Shown: positions 25,978 to 35,545, counted from the first letter of the stretch. The stretch is DNA of 64,000 bases from Thioglobus_A sp964344985 (GCA_964344985.1 CAYFPI010000005.1:20194-84193); one strand, 5' to 3'. Numbers and translations: made by a program. The notes: generated from the letters alone by a model not told the origin.

Positions 25978-26145
25978 GTTTGCGAAAAAACTGGAGTCAC
26001 TCCTAAAAAGCCATTTAGTGGAAAAATGATGATTAGAACTACCCCTAGCATTCATGCAAAAGCTGTGGCTAGTGCAAAAACTCAAGGCATCAGTGTGAAC
26101 AAATTGGTTGAACAAGCCATTATTGAAAGAGTAGAAACACATTAA
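25978..26145 (+). pseudogene. HicB-like antitoxin C-terminal remnant
   Basis: An open stretch after an in-frame TAA (25975-25977) reads CEKTGVTPKKPFSGKMMIRT and then a ribbon-helix-helix-like SIHAKAVASAKTQGISVNKLVEQ. This matches the end of HicB-family antitoxins, where PEKPFSGK precedes the DNA-binding domain. The N-terminal HicB fold is not recognisable upstream (25865-25977 is very AT-rich and holds no support), and no HicA toxin is present. A 39-codon ATG frame (26026-26145) could still make the DNA-binding part. It ends 3 bases before the sbcB start. Assignment by pattern only. Confidence 0.5.
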
Positions 26146-26148
26146 TAA

Positions 26149-27564
26149 GTGAAAACATTCTATTGGTACGACTACGAAACTTTTGGCATCAGCCCAAAGA
26201 CTGATCGAATTTCACAATTTGCAGGTATCCGAACGGATGAAAATCTTAATATCTTAGATGAAAAGATGTTTTACTGCAAACCAACTCACGACTCACTACC
26301 TTCACCCGAGGCTTGTGCTGTCACCGACATAAGTCCACAAGAATGTGAACAAAAAGGTCTTATTGAGCACGAATTTATCAAAAAAATACATGCTGAGTTT
26401 TCAACACCGAATACCTGTACGGTAGGCTACAATTCAATACGTTTTGATGATGAGTTTACCCGCTTTGCGTTGTATCGTAATTTTTTAGACCCTTATGCTT
26501 GGCATTGGCAAAATAATAATACTCGTTGGGATATTTTGGATGTAGTACGCCTATGCTATGCGCTAAAAAAAGACAGTAGTTTAAAGTGGGTTTACAATGA
26601 AGATGGCAAGCCAGTTTTTAAACTAGATCAGCTAGCGCCTGCGAATGGCATTGAACATGCTGATGCACACGACGCTTTGGCTGATGTTCGCGCCACGATT
26701 GCCATTGCCAAAATTATTAAAGATACACAGCCAAAACTGTTTGACTATGCTTTTAGTTTAAGAGAAAAGAAAACGGTAGAAGGAAAGATTAATTTGTTTG
26801 AACCCATGCTACACACCTCAGGCATGTATCCGGCAGAAAAATCTTGCACACGTTTGTCGGTAGCGCTGACTTACCATCCAGAGTATAACGATCGCGCCAT
26901 TGTATTTAATCTTGATCAAGACCCGTCTATATTGCTTGAACTTGATACACAAGAGTTAAAAACTTTAATGTTTACCAAGCAATCAGAACTGCCAGAAGGT
27001 GTTCAAAGATTGCAAATCAAGGATTTGATTTTTAACAAAAGTCCGATGTTCGTACCTAATGTTTACAAACTTGATCCAAAAGTAGTAGATCAATTACAGA
27101 TTAATATGGATCAATGCCTAAAACATTTAACTTTTATTAAAAATAATCAAACTCAAATTACCAAAATTGTTCAAGCCATTTATAAAAGCGATAATGATTT
27201 AGCGCCAAACAAGGATGTTGACCAGTCCTTATACGAAGGTTTTATGGACAATGCCGATAAACGTGTTGGTAATCAGTTACAAAATCTTAATACTCATGAA
27301 TTAAATAACTTCCATCCAAAGTTTAAAGATCAAAAGCTAAATACTTTATTAATGCATTTCAAGGCTAGAAATTATCCTGAATCATTAACTGAGGATGAGG
27401 CTGAAAACTGGTTTGAGACTGTACAAGGTAGAGTGCAAGCGGGAGAGAATGGCTATTTGAGTATTGACGAATATTTTGAGCGTATCCAAACTATGCGCAA
27501 ACAACACCCTAACAAAGAACAACTTTGGCAGCAATTAGAAGCTTACGGAGAGTCTTTCTTTTAG
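26149..27564 (+). CDS. sbcB: Exodeoxyribonuclease I
   Basis: 3'-5' single-strand DNA exonuclease for recombination and mismatch repair. 471 residues, E. coli-like length. The DEDDh exonuclease domain starts FYWYDYETFGISPKTDRI, with VGYNSIRFDDEFTRF and the late HADAHDALADVRATIAIA. The SH3-like and helical domains follow, ending near LWQQLEAYGESFF. Translation begins at GTG (26149-26151), right after the HicB-like remnant. nth follows after 70 bases. Confidence 0.95.
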   Translation: MKTFYWYDYETFGISPKTDRISQFAGIRTDENLNILDEKMFYCKPTHDSLPSPEACAVTDISPQECEQKGLIEHEFIKKIHAEFSTPNTCTVGYNSIRFDDEFTRFALYRNFLDPYAWHWQNNNTRWDILDVVRLCYALKKDSSLKWVYNEDGKPVFKLDQLAPANGIEHADAHDALADVRATIAIAKIIKDTQPKLFDYAFSLREKKTVEGKINLFEPMLHTSGMYPAEKSCTRLSVALTYHPEYNDRAIVFNLDQDPSILLELDTQELKTLMFTKQSELPEGVQRLQIKDLIFNKSPMFVPNVYKLDPKVVDQLQINMDQCLKHLTFIKNNQTQITKIVQAIYKSDNDLAPNKDVDQSLYEGFMDNADKRVGNQLQNLNTHELNNFHPKFKDQKLNTLLMHFKARNYPESLTEDEAENWFETVQGRVQAGENGYLSIDEYFERIQTMRKQHPNKEQLWQQLEAYGESFF

Positions 27565-27634
27565 CTCGTTTTGCTATTAATTTAATTATTAGGTATAATA
27601 TTCGTCCATTGAGGAAATTCAACAAAAGAGAAGA

Positions 27635-28267
27635 ATGAACGCAGAAACACGCTTTGAGATGTTTAGCAGATTGCTAAAAGAGATACCCAATCCAACCACT
27701 GAACTAAATTACAGCACTCCTTTTGAGCTACTGGTCGCAGTAACATTATCTGCTCAAGCAACAGACAAAAGCGTTAATAAAGTCACTGATAAATTATTCC
27801 CAATTGCCAATACACCTGAATCGATCTTTGACTTGGGTGAAGATAAGCTTAGAGATACCATTAAAACCATCGGCTTGTTTAACTCAAAAGCTAAGCATAT
27901 TATCCAAGCTTGTAAAATTTTGATTGATAAGTACGATTCACAAGTGCCCGAAACTCGCAAAGAATTAGAAGCTTTGCCAGGCGTAGGTCGTAAGACGGCT
28001 AATGTTGTACTTAATACGGCCTTTGGTCATCCTACTATTGCGGTTGATACTCATATCTATCGTGTTGCAAATCGCACAGCAATTGCAAGTGGTAAAACAG
28101 TGCTAGAGGTTGAGAAGAAATTAGTTAAATTCATTCCTGATGAATACCGAGTGCCTGCACACCATTTAATGATTCTACATGGTCGCTATACTTGTAAAGC
28201 GCGCTCACCATTATGTACCGACTGTATTTTGTTAGATCTTTGTGAGTACGAAGAAAAAAATCTATAA
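27635..28267 (+). CDS. nth: Endonuclease III
   Basis: Bifunctional DNA glycosylase/AP lyase removing oxidised pyrimidines. 210 residues: helix-hairpin-helix LPGVGRKTANVVLNTAFG with the catalytic Lys in the VTLSAQATDKSVNK segment and Asp in VDTHIYRVANR, and a [4Fe-4S] cluster motif C-x6-C-x2-C-x5-C in CKARSPLCTDCILLDLC. An rnf electron-transport operon, often next to nth, is absent here although rnfH is at 61 kb. The stop is followed at once by the next gene's GTG. Confidence 0.97.
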   Translation: MNAETRFEMFSRLLKEIPNPTTELNYSTPFELLVAVTLSAQATDKSVNKVTDKLFPIANTPESIFDLGEDKLRDTIKTIGLFNSKAKHIIQACKILIDKYDSQVPETRKELEALPGVGRKTANVVLNTAFGHPTIAVDTHIYRVANRTAIASGKTVLEVEKKLVKFIPDEYRVPAHHLMILHGRYTCKARSPLCTDCILLDLCEYEEKNL

Positions 28268-28687
28268 GTGCTCTACACCCAAGATAGAACCGAACAAAGA
28301 AAATTTCTAGCCAACGCTTGGCAAAAATTCTTAAACAAAGAGTTGCTTGATCCTTTAGAAGATCAACTAACACAAGTCATTAATATTCATCCAGAGTATC
28401 ACAAACTCATTAGCAATATAGAATCTGATTTTTTTCCTGAACAAGGCGAAGTAAATCCATTTCTGCATATCAATCTACACTTATCATTAAGAGAACAATT
28501 ATCAATTAATCAGCCAATTGGTATTAAAGATTATTATCAAAAAATTTTAAACAAGACAAAAGATCCTCATGAAGCAGAGCATCAGATGATGGATTGTATT
28601 GCGCAGATGATTTTCTCATCGCAAAAGAATAACGCACCTATGGATCACAATGCCTATATTGAGTGCATAAAACAACAGTGTCGATAA
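28268..28687 (+). CDS. DUF1841 family protein
   Basis: 139-residue soluble protein of unknown function. It has the family's start (TQDRTEQRKFLANAWQKF), an internal HPEYHKLI, and NPFLHINLHLSLREQLSINQP, the most conserved block, followed by HEAEHQMMDCIAQMIF near the end, all helical. The His/Glu pattern in the last block might bind metal, but no activity is known. GTG start directly after nth, and overlap with the next gene, place it in the sbcB-nth run. Confidence 0.78.
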   Translation: MLYTQDRTEQRKFLANAWQKFLNKELLDPLEDQLTQVINIHPEYHKLISNIESDFFPEQGEVNPFLHINLHLSLREQLSINQPIGIKDYYQKILNKTKDPHEAEHQMMDCIAQMIFSSQKNNAPMDHNAYIECIKQQCR

Positions 28688-29517
28688 ACTTCTACATTGA
28701 AAAACACCTTAATCAAAAGGTATTAAAATCTCAATCAATTGGCACCGGTCTATTTAAAGCCTATAAAGTTATACTTGATGATAACACTAAGGCATTCATT
28801 AAATACCAAGAACAAGCTGACAATCAGCTTATTAATGAAGCCAAGGAGCTATTACTACTTGGAAAAACCATACACACGCCAACAGTGCTCGGAAGTTGTG
28901 AACACTCACTAATACTTGAATGGGTAGAGAGCGCTAATAATTCAAACCTACAGATACAACTAGGCGCTCAAATGGCTAAGCTACACCGACAAAAATCGTC
29001 TTATTTTGGATTTGAATTTGACAATAAGATTGGACAAACACCGCAATACAATGCGCCTGGAAAGAGTATCAACAGCTGGGAAGAATTTTTTTGGGAATAT
29101 CGACTGTTGTTTCAAATTAAACTGGCTAAGAAAAATAAACTAATCAATCAACAAGATTTTCAACAATTGCTTCGCATTGAGGCAATATTGCCAAAATTAC
29201 TAAACAGCTCTATTAAGCCATCATTGCTACATGGCGACTTATGGTCAGGAAATTACATAAGTGGGAAAAATAATCCTTATTTTATTGACACTGCTAGCTA
29301 TTATGGACACAGAGAGATTGATTTTGCCCTAACATTTATGTTTGGTGGGTTTTCAAATGATTTTTACCAGACTTACAACGCTCAATATCCACTAGACGAA
29401 GGATTTAATGACAGAAAGCCTTTATACATGCTTTATCATTATCTCAATCATTTGAATTTGTTTGGCTCTGGATATTACACAAACACAATGAATTTCGTTA
29501 ATCAATTACTGCGCTAA
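28663..29517 (+). CDS. Fructosamine kinase family protein
   Basis: Predicted protein-deglycating kinase of the FN3K/aminoglycoside-phosphotransferase fold. Visible: glycine-rich GTGLFKAYKV, AFIKYQ with the ATP Lys, LEWVES hinge, catalytic LLHGDLWSGNYI and the metal-site FIDTASYYGHREIDFA; a GFEFDNKIGQTPQ block is specific for the family. 284 residues. Start is GTG at 28663 or 28678. It shares 4 bases with convergent hisH. Confidence 0.87.
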   Translation: MHKTTVSINFYIEKHLNQKVLKSQSIGTGLFKAYKVILDDNTKAFIKYQEQADNQLINEAKELLLLGKTIHTPTVLGSCEHSLILEWVESANNSNLQIQLGAQMAKLHRQKSSYFGFEFDNKIGQTPQYNAPGKSINSWEEFFWEYRLLFQIKLAKKNKLINQQDFQQLLRIEAILPKLLNSSIKPSLLHGDLWSGNYISGKNNPYFIDTASYYGHREIDFALTFMFGGFSNDFYQTYNAQYPLDEGFNDRKPLYMLYHYLNHLNLFGSGYYTNTMNFVNQLLR

Positions 29518-30131
29518 GCTTTCCAGTTTACAAAATTTTCTAAAAGTTGCAAACCATCGTGTTGTGATTTTTCAGGATGAAATTGAACAGCAAACAAATT
29601 GTCTTTGGCAATTGCACAAGTAAAGTCAAGCCCGTAGTTTGTCGTACCTGCAATCACTGAATCATTCTCTTGTTCAACATAGTAACTATGCACACTGTAA
29701 AAACGTGCATTATCTTCAATATTATGCCAAAGTGGGTGATCCATAGCATGTTTAACCGTATTCCAACCCATATGTGGAATTTTTAGACCACTTTCTGGAA
29801 ATTTAACCACATTGCCAGGAATAATTGACAAGCCATCAGTGCCGCCATTTTCCTCACTATGATCAAATAACAATTGCAACCCTAAACAGATTCCTAAAAA
29901 AGGCTTTTCATGTTCGCAACGTTTAATAACATCAACTAAACCGTGCTGATTAAGTGCTTGCATACAAGCACCCATTGCACCCTGACCAGGAAACACAATA
30001 CGATCAGCGCTGTCAATCAACCTGACATCGTCTGTTAAAAGAACTTGATCATTGGGTGCAACGTGCTCAATGGCTTTTTGCACGCTTCGCACGTTACCCA
30101 TGCCATAATCAACAATGGCGATTGTTTGCAT
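29514..30131 (-). CDS. hisH: Imidazole glycerol phosphate synthase, glutaminase subunit
   Basis: Provides ammonia to HisF in histidine synthesis. Start is MQTIAIVDYGMGNVRSV; an upstream in-frame frame overlaps hisB and is not family-like. 205 residues with Cys nucleophile in FLGICLGLQLLF, FPGQGAMGACM oxyanion strand and VQFHPEKSQ His/Glu. Follows hisB by 7 bases. hisF is not in the window and hisA lies 31 kb away, so the his genes are split over several loci. Confidence 0.95.
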   Translation of the reverse strand: MQTIAIVDYGMGNVRSVQKAIEHVAPNDQVLLTDDVRLIDSADRIVFPGQGAMGACMQALNQHGLVDVIKRCEHEKPFLGICLGLQLLFDHSEENGGTDGLSIIPGNVVKFPESGLKIPHMGWNTVKHAMDHPLWHNIEDNARFYSVHSYYVEQENDSVIAGTTNYGLDFTCAIAKDNLFAVQFHPEKSQHDGLQLLENFVNWKA

Positions 30132-30138
30132 AAACTTT

Positions 30139-30720
30139 TTAAAGTGATCCTTTGGTTGAAGGGATAACGCCGGCTTGGCGCTCATCTGGTGTTACCGCCA
30201 TGCGCAGTGCTCTACCAAAAGCCTTAAAAATAGTTTCAGCCTGGTGGTGGGAGTTAACACCTCTAAGATTATCAACGTGCAGAGTTACTAAGGCGTGATT
30301 AACGAACCCTTGGAAAAACTCAGAAACCAAATCAACATCAAATGTGCCAATCATTGCGCGCGTAAAGCTAACATTAAGCTCTAAACCTGGACGACCAGAA
30401 AGATCTAATACAACACGTGATAATGCCTCGTCTAATGGAACATATGCGTGCCCATAACGAGTAAAGCCTTTTTTATCACCAACAGCTTGTGCGAACGCTT
30501 GACCTAATGTAATACCAATATCTTCAACACTGTGGTGGTCATCAATTTGCGTATCACCGTCACACTTAATGGTTAAATCCATTAAACCATGGCGTGCAAT
30601 TTGATCCAGCATGTGGTCTAAAAATGGCACGCCCGTATCAATATCTGCCTGTCCTGTGCCATACAAATTTAGACCGACTTGAATGTCTGTTTCGTTAGTT
30701 TTTCTTGATACGTTGATCAT
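30139..30720 (-). CDS. hisB: Imidazoleglycerol-phosphate dehydratase
   Basis: Dehydrates imidazoleglycerol phosphate in histidine synthesis with two Mn ions. 193 residues, the monofunctional form without the N-terminal phosphatase of E. coli HisB. Metal-binding pairs DDHHSVEDIGI and SHHQAETIFKAFGRAL are present, plus DTGVPFLDHMLDQIARHG and the C-terminal PSTKGSL. Between asd and hisH on the minus strand; histidinol-phosphatase must be encoded elsewhere. Confidence 0.96.
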   Translation of the reverse strand: MINVSRKTNETDIQVGLNLYGTGQADIDTGVPFLDHMLDQIARHGLMDLTIKCDGDTQIDDHHSVEDIGITLGQAFAQAVGDKKGFTRYGHAYVPLDEALSRVVLDLSGRPGLELNVSFTRAMIGTFDVDLVSEFFQGFVNHALVTLHVDNLRGVNSHHQAETIFKAFGRALRMAVTPDERQAGVIPSTKGSL

Positions 30721-30732
30721 ATTTTTTTATGC

Positions 30733-31758
30733 TTATAAGTAATCTTTAATCAAAATTTCAGCAATTTGAATTGTATTCAGTGCTGCACCTTTACGAATAT
30801 TATCAGAAACCACCCACAAATTTAAACCTTTATCATAAGAAATATCCTCGCGAATACGGCTTACAAACGTGTCATCATGATTAGTCGCTTCAACAAATGG
30901 TGTTGCATAACCACCATTTTCTTGCTTGTCCATCACGGTTACGCCATTTGCATTTGATAAAATCTTTGTTGCTTGTTCAGCTGTAATTTTGGTCTTAGTT
31001 TCAATATTAATCGCTTCAGAATGGCCATAAATAACTGGCACACGAACTGCAGTAGGATTAACCAAAATATCCTCATCTTCAAAGATTTTTTTAGTTTCCC
31101 ACACCATTTTCATCTCTTCTTTGGTGTAGCCATTATCTTGAAAAACATCAATATGCGGAATTACATTAAATGCAATTTGTTTTGGATAAACCTCGACATC
31201 AACATCAGTGTTGCCACCTAGTAGTTTTGTAGTCTGATCAATTAACTCAGAAATAGCCTCTTTACCAGAGCCAGAAACCGCCTGATAAGTAGCAACATTA
31301 ATTCTCTCAATACCTACTGCGTCATAAATTGGCTTAAGTGCTACCAACATTTGAATAGTTGAACAGTTTGGGTTGGCAATGATATTGCGCTTTGTGTAGC
31401 CCGCAATTGCATGCGGATTAACCTCTGGAACAACCAAAGGAATATCTTCATCACGACGAAAATGTGCCGTGTTATCGATAACAATACAACCTGCTTCAGC
31501 TGCAATAGGCGCATATTTTTCAGAAATACTTCCGCCTGCTGAAAATAAACCAACTTGTGCTTGTGAAAAATCAAATTTATCCAAATCTTGAACCGTCCAA
31601 CTCTTACCCTGGCACATAACCTTTTTTCCAGCAGAGTTTGCACTCGCCAAAGGGTATAAATTATCAATCGGAAAATCACGCTGATCTAAAATTGAAAGAA
31701 TGGTTTCGCCTACAGCACCTGTTGCACCAACAACAGCAACATTAAATTTCTTGCTCAT
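30733..31758 (-). CDS. asd: Aspartate-semialdehyde dehydrogenase
   Basis: Reduces aspartyl phosphate on the route to lysine, threonine, methionine and diaminopimelate. 341 residues: NADP-binding VGATGAVGETIL, catalytic Cys in NPNCSTIQM, VSGSGKEAI, the substrate-binding PVIYGHSE and C-terminal SDNIRKGAALNTIQIAE. Twelve bases before hisB. A 87-base spacer separates it from the nif3 gene upstream, which could hold its own promoter. Confidence 0.96.
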   Translation of the reverse strand: MSKKFNVAVVGATGAVGETILSILDQRDFPIDNLYPLASANSAGKKVMCQGKSWTVQDLDKFDFSQAQVGLFSAGGSISEKYAPIAAEAGCIVIDNTAHFRRDEDIPLVVPEVNPHAIAGYTKRNIIANPNCSTIQMLVALKPIYDAVGIERINVATYQAVSGSGKEAISELIDQTTKLLGGNTDVDVEVYPKQIAFNVIPHIDVFQDNGYTKEEMKMVWETKKIFEDEDILVNPTAVRVPVIYGHSEAINIETKTKITAEQATKILSNANGVTVMDKQENGGYATPFVEATNHDDTFVSRIREDISYDKGLNLWVVSDNIRKGAALNTIQIAEILIKDYL

Positions 31759-31845
31759 AAGTATTGGAATAAAATAAAAACCAGTATTATACTAGAATTT
31801 GATAAATGCCATCGCGCTTGAAACAAGCGTTGCTAACGTATTTAT

Positions 31846-32586
31846 TTAAACGATATTATCAATATCAATGTATTGATATTGAAGATTAAACTGCTGAGAA
31901 ATGTGCTGGCAAAGTGCCTGTATTCCGTAGCGTTCAGTAGCATGATGTCCTGCTGAAATATAGGCAATATTATTTTCTTCAGCAATGGCTGGAATTTGCT
32001 CTGAAACCTCGCCAGCAATAAAACAATCAGCACTTGCTTCAATGGCGTGCTCAATATAGCTTTTCGCCCCACCACTACACCAAGCTATTTTTTTAATCAC
32101 TTTGTCTGAACTACCGAACACCAATGGCACTCTCTGAGTAATGTTTTGCACAGCTTGCACTACACCAGATAAGTCTGAATCCACTTCACCCTGCCAAACC
32201 AGTGTGTCACCTATTGGCATTGGATTTTGAATGTTAAGACGCATGGATAGCTGAATATTATTACCAACAATAGGATGAGCATCAAGCGGCAAATGAAAAG
32301 CAAACAGATTGATGTCATTATCTAATAGCGCTTTTATTCTGTTTTTCTTAATTCCGGTAATGGTTGACTGCTCACTCTTCCAAAAAAAACCATGATGAAC
32401 AAATAAAGCATCTGCCTTTTCATCAATTGCTCGATCAATCAACTCTTGGTTGGCGCTCACTCCAGCCACAATACTATTAATATCAAACTTACCTTCTATC
32501 TGCAAACCGTTTGGACAATAATCAGAGAATTTATCAACATTTAGATACTCACTCAAGTATTTTGAAAGCTCTTTATTGCTAACCAT
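31846..32586 (-). CDS. Nif3/YbgI-like dinuclear metal-centre protein
   Basis: Toroidal hexameric metalloprotein annotated in some species as GTP cyclohydrolase 1 type 2 homologue; true role unclear. 246 residues, with metal ligands in DALFVHHGFFW, FAFHLPLDAH and the late YISAGHHATERYG, plus YCPNGLQIEG near the start. ATG at 32586 is used; a TTG four codons upstream is less likely. The start overlaps the hisC end by 8 bases. Confidence 0.88.
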   Translation of the reverse strand: MVSNKELSKYLSEYLNVDKFSDYCPNGLQIEGKFDINSIVAGVSANQELIDRAIDEKADALFVHHGFFWKSEQSTITGIKKNRIKALLDNDINLFAFHLPLDAHPIVGNNIQLSMRLNIQNPMPIGDTLVWQGEVDSDLSGVVQAVQNITQRVPLVFGSSDKVIKKIAWCSGGAKSYIEHAIEASADCFIAGEVSEQIPAIAEENNIAYISAGHHATERYGIQALCQHISQQFNLQYQYIDIDNIV

Positions 32587-33640
32587 AGAAATCACCAATA
32601 ATCTCTAAAAATTGAGCATTTTGCTCGCGACTACCCACTGTCACCCTTAGACAGTTATCAAGCTTTGGTGAGGCGCTTAGGTTTTTTATCAATACACCGT
32701 TATTTTTAAGATGGTCAAATAATGCTTGGGCTTTAGGCGCTTTAAACAAAATAAAGTTTGCCTGCGATGGATAAACTTTTAAACAATCAATAGAGGTAAG
32801 CTTCTCTGACAACAACACTCGCTCAGCCAAAATAGCTTTAGCATTTTTGTTAATCTCATCTTGCTCTTTTAATAAAAAATTAGCACTCACTTGAGTAAGG
32901 GTATTAATGTTGTATGGCAAACGTAGTTTATCTAGCTCTGTCACACTCTCTTGAGCGCCCACCAACAACCCTAGACGCAATCCTGCAAAACCAATTTTAG
33001 ACACCGTTCTTAATACCACTAAATTTGGGTACTTAGCAATGTCTGATAAAAAACTATCATCAGCATAGGCATAATAAGCCTCATCCAACACGACCATAGC
33101 CTGCGTTGAGGTGATAATACCTTCAATCACACCACGATCAAATGTATTGCCTGTTGGATTATTCGGATAAGCGATGAAGATTATTTTTGGATTGTGTTGC
33201 TTAATGGCTGAGTGCATTTTTTCAGCGTCTAGCTCATAGTCATCTGTTAATTCAACACCTTGATAATTTAGGTGAGTAAACTTAGCAATCATCTCATACA
33301 TTACAAAGCTAGGCTCAACACTCAAAATCGTATCACCAGAATTACATGCCAAGGCAAGTAATTGTATTAGCTCGTCAGAGCCATTACCTAAAAGCACGCC
33401 AAACTCTTTAGGAATATTCATTAACTCTCTTAACGTTTGAGAGACTTCATTTGCTGATGGATTTGGGTATCGGTTGATTTCAGCCTTTGCTAAATAAGCC
33501 AGATACTGATCAACAAGTTCATCGGGCAGTGCAAATGGAGACTCCATCGCATCAAGCTTTATCATGTTAGTAGATGCTGGCACATGATAAGCGTTAATCG
33601 CCTTAATATCTTCTCGGAGCCAATTGTTAATGAAACTCAT
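32579..33640 (-). CDS. hisC: Histidinol-phosphate aminotransferase
   Basis: PLP enzyme converting imidazole acetol phosphate to histidinol phosphate. 353 residues of fold type I: LDAMESPFALPDEL, NGSDELIQLLALAC, AYPNPTGN-type AYPNNPTGN, DEAYYAYA, PLP Lys in TVSKIGFAGLRLG and C-terminal LRVTVGSREQN. It ends just inside the nif3 gene and starts one base after thiD, in a mixed minus-strand run with folate and thiamine genes. Confidence 0.94.
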   Translation of the reverse strand: MSFINNWLREDIKAINAYHVPASTNMIKLDAMESPFALPDELVDQYLAYLAKAEINRYPNPSANEVSQTLRELMNIPKEFGVLLGNGSDELIQLLALACNSGDTILSVEPSFVMYEMIAKFTHLNYQGVELTDDYELDAEKMHSAIKQHNPKIIFIAYPNNPTGNTFDRGVIEGIITSTQAMVVLDEAYYAYADDSFLSDIAKYPNLVVLRTVSKIGFAGLRLGLLVGAQESVTELDKLRLPYNINTLTQVSANFLLKEQDEINKNAKAILAERVLLSEKLTSIDCLKVYPSQANFILFKAPKAQALFDHLKNNGVLIKNLSASPKLDNCLRVTVGSREQNAQFLEIIGDFYG

Positions 33641-33641
33641 C

Positions 33642-34400
33642 TCAGCCTTTTATTCTATTTGGATGGTATTGCATTTTACCTATCTGTTTTGCATTTAACA
33701 AAGTTTGGTAGGTGTATTCTAGCGCCCTATTAACAGCAACACTTACACTTACGCCTGAAGCTATGAGTGCACCAATTGCACTTGAAAGCGTGCAACCGGA
33801 GCCGTGATATAGTCCTGGTAATTTTTGATATTGATACCTGTTGGTCAATTTTCCGTCGTGATATAGACGATGCTCAATTTCCTCTGAAGAGCTATCTGTT
33901 GTGGTTAATAACACCCATTCACAACCCAGCGATTCGATCGCCTCTTGCTCATCCAAACCTGGTGCTAATGATTGCAATTCAGATACATTTGGAGTTAATA
34001 CATGCGTTAAAGGCAGTAGTTTTTGCCTAATTGCATCTAGCATTTCAACATTTAGTAACTTATCTTGCATACCACTACTAACAATCGGATCCAAAACAAG
34101 AGTTAACTTTTTAATAGTCAATAATAAATTAGTTAAAGCTTCAACCTGTTTAACCGATGACAATAGCCCGATCTTAACAACACTAACATCAACATCATTT
34201 TTCAAATGATCAAACTGATCTGTTATTAACCCAGCATCAACCTCTTGTAAGGCTTGAATCGATTGTGTATTTTGAACAGTTAACGTGGTAACAATGGGCA
34301 GTGGAGTAACACCAAACTGATTAATAGTTTCAATATCAGCAGCAATGCCAGCCCCGCCCGTAGGATCAAGGCCAGATATAACTAAAACAGTATCATTCAC
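33642..34400 (-). CDS. thiD: Hydroxymethylpyrimidine/phosphomethylpyrimidine kinase
   Basis: Phosphorylates HMP twice for thiamine diphosphate synthesis. Ribokinase fold, 252 residues: VISGLDPTGGAGIAADIETI, VKIGLLSS, LDPIVSSGM, TPNVSEL and the anion-hole GSGCTLSSAIGALIA near the end with catalytic Cys. Starts directly after dsbA's stop. The thiE and thiG genes are not in the window; no TPP riboswitch is seen, fitting an internal operon position. Confidence 0.93.
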   Translation of the reverse strand: MNDTVLVISGLDPTGGAGIAADIETINQFGVTPLPIVTTLTVQNTQSIQALQEVDAGLITDQFDHLKNDVDVSVVKIGLLSSVKQVEALTNLLLTIKKLTLVLDPIVSSGMQDKLLNVEMLDAIRQKLLPLTHVLTPNVSELQSLAPGLDEQEAIESLGCEWVLLTTTDSSSEEIEHRLYHDGKLTNRYQYQKLPGLYHGSGCTLSSAIGALIASGVSVSVAVNRALEYTYQTLLNAKQIGKMQYHPNRIKG

Positions 34401-35045
34401 TTATTTTGATTCTTTTTCAATCAGATAATCAACCACTTTAAACATTCTCACCTTTCCGCCTGCGCGAGTACCGTCAGTTAAATATTTGCCATTAACAACA
34501 ATGGTTGGCACACCTTTAAGCGGGTAATTTCGAGTAGCAAGTGTTGCTCTGTTTACCTTCATACGTACTGAAAATGATTTAACAGTAGTTTTTGCTTTTT
34601 TCTCATCAACACCATGATCAGCCAGCCAAGCAACAAAATCATCAAGATCAATAAACGGTATTTTGTGCAAATGAATAGCGTCAAATAGTTTGCCATGAAG
34701 CCTATCAAGCTCACCTAAGTCTTCAAGTGTATAGAAGAAAATCGCACCGTTTTTCCAACTATCTCTAAAAATGGTTGGCTGATGAACAAACTGTGCAGTA
34801 TCTGGCATGGTTTTAAGCCATGCATTTAAATATGGCTCTGCCTCATAACAATGAGAACAAAAATACCAAAAAAACTCCCTTACCTCAACTTTGTCTCCAG
34901 TTATGGTTGCAATGGGTTTGTTAAATTCAATGTAGTCTCTGCCTTCAACAATATCAATACTTTCAATATCATCATCAGTGTTTGCACCTGCCAAACCAAT
35001 ATGAAAAGCTAAGAGTAATAAGCTAAAAAATTTAATTACTTTCAT
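34401..35045 (-). CDS. DsbA-like periplasmic thiol:disulfide oxidoreductase
   Basis: Introduces disulfides in secreted proteins. Signal peptide at residues 1-20 (FFSLLLLAFHIGLAGA core). The thioredoxin-fold active site is FWYFCSHCYEAEP, a CSHC motif instead of the CPHC of E. coli DsbA, followed by a helical insertion and the cis-Pro loop GVPTIVVNGKY. 214 residues. The ATG overlaps the folK stop by 4 bases. A DsbB partner is not in the window. Confidence 0.9.
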   Translation of the reverse strand: MKVIKFFSLLLLAFHIGLAGANTDDDIESIDIVEGRDYIEFNKPIATITGDKVEVREFFWYFCSHCYEAEPYLNAWLKTMPDTAQFVHQPTIFRDSWKNGAIFFYTLEDLGELDRLHGKLFDAIHLHKIPFIDLDDFVAWLADHGVDEKKAKTTVKSFSVRMKVNRATLATRNYPLKGVPTIVVNGKYLTDGTRAGGKVRMFKVVDYLIEKESK

Positions 35046-35545
35046 TTTAATATCTCCAAGAATTTATCATTATTATACTGCTCAAGTTTAAATTTATTTT
35101 GGCTTTGGAATTCACGCCATAAATCTGCATAACTCTTATTTTCAACAGGGTGAACCGCTCGTTCGTTAAGCTGAGCAAGTGGCGCTAAAACAAAGGCGTA
35201 TTTAAGTATATCATCCCTTGGCAGGTTTAGATTTTCATCGATCACACTGTCATAATAAACCAGATCAAGATCAATGACTCTAGATGAAAATTTAGGCTGA
35301 GACTTTTCTCTGCCGAATATTTTTTCAATATTTTTTAATACTGAATTAACATCACTCGGCTCTAAATCAGTACTAGCATTAACACCAATATTATAAAAAT
35401 CATCGCCATCAAATCCTTCTGCAGGTGATTCAAAAATATTGGAAATTTTAATATTGGAAAAATTTAGCTTTAAATAATCAATTGCGCCTGCAATATTTTC
35501 ATTGCGATTTTGATTTGAGCCAATATTAATATGAATATTAGCCAT
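35042..35545 (-). CDS. folK: 6-hydroxymethyl-7,8-dihydropterin pyrophosphokinase
   Basis: Activates the pterin for folate synthesis by transferring pyrophosphate from ATP. 167 residues with INIGSNQNRNENI at the start, FYNIGVNAST, and the signature SRVIDLDLVYYD binding Mg-ATP and pterin, then PRDDILKYAFVLAPLAQL. It overlaps folB by 8 bases, giving two consecutive steps (FolB then FolK) of one pathway from adjacent genes. Confidence 0.94.
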   Translation of the reverse strand: MANIHINIGSNQNRNENIAGAIDYLKLNFSNIKISNIFESPAEGFDGDDFYNIGVNASTDLEPSDVNSVLKNIEKIFGREKSQPKFSSRVIDLDLVYYDSVIDENLNLPRDDILKYAFVLAPLAQLNERAVHPVENKSYADLWREFQSQNKFKLEQYNNDKFLEILK

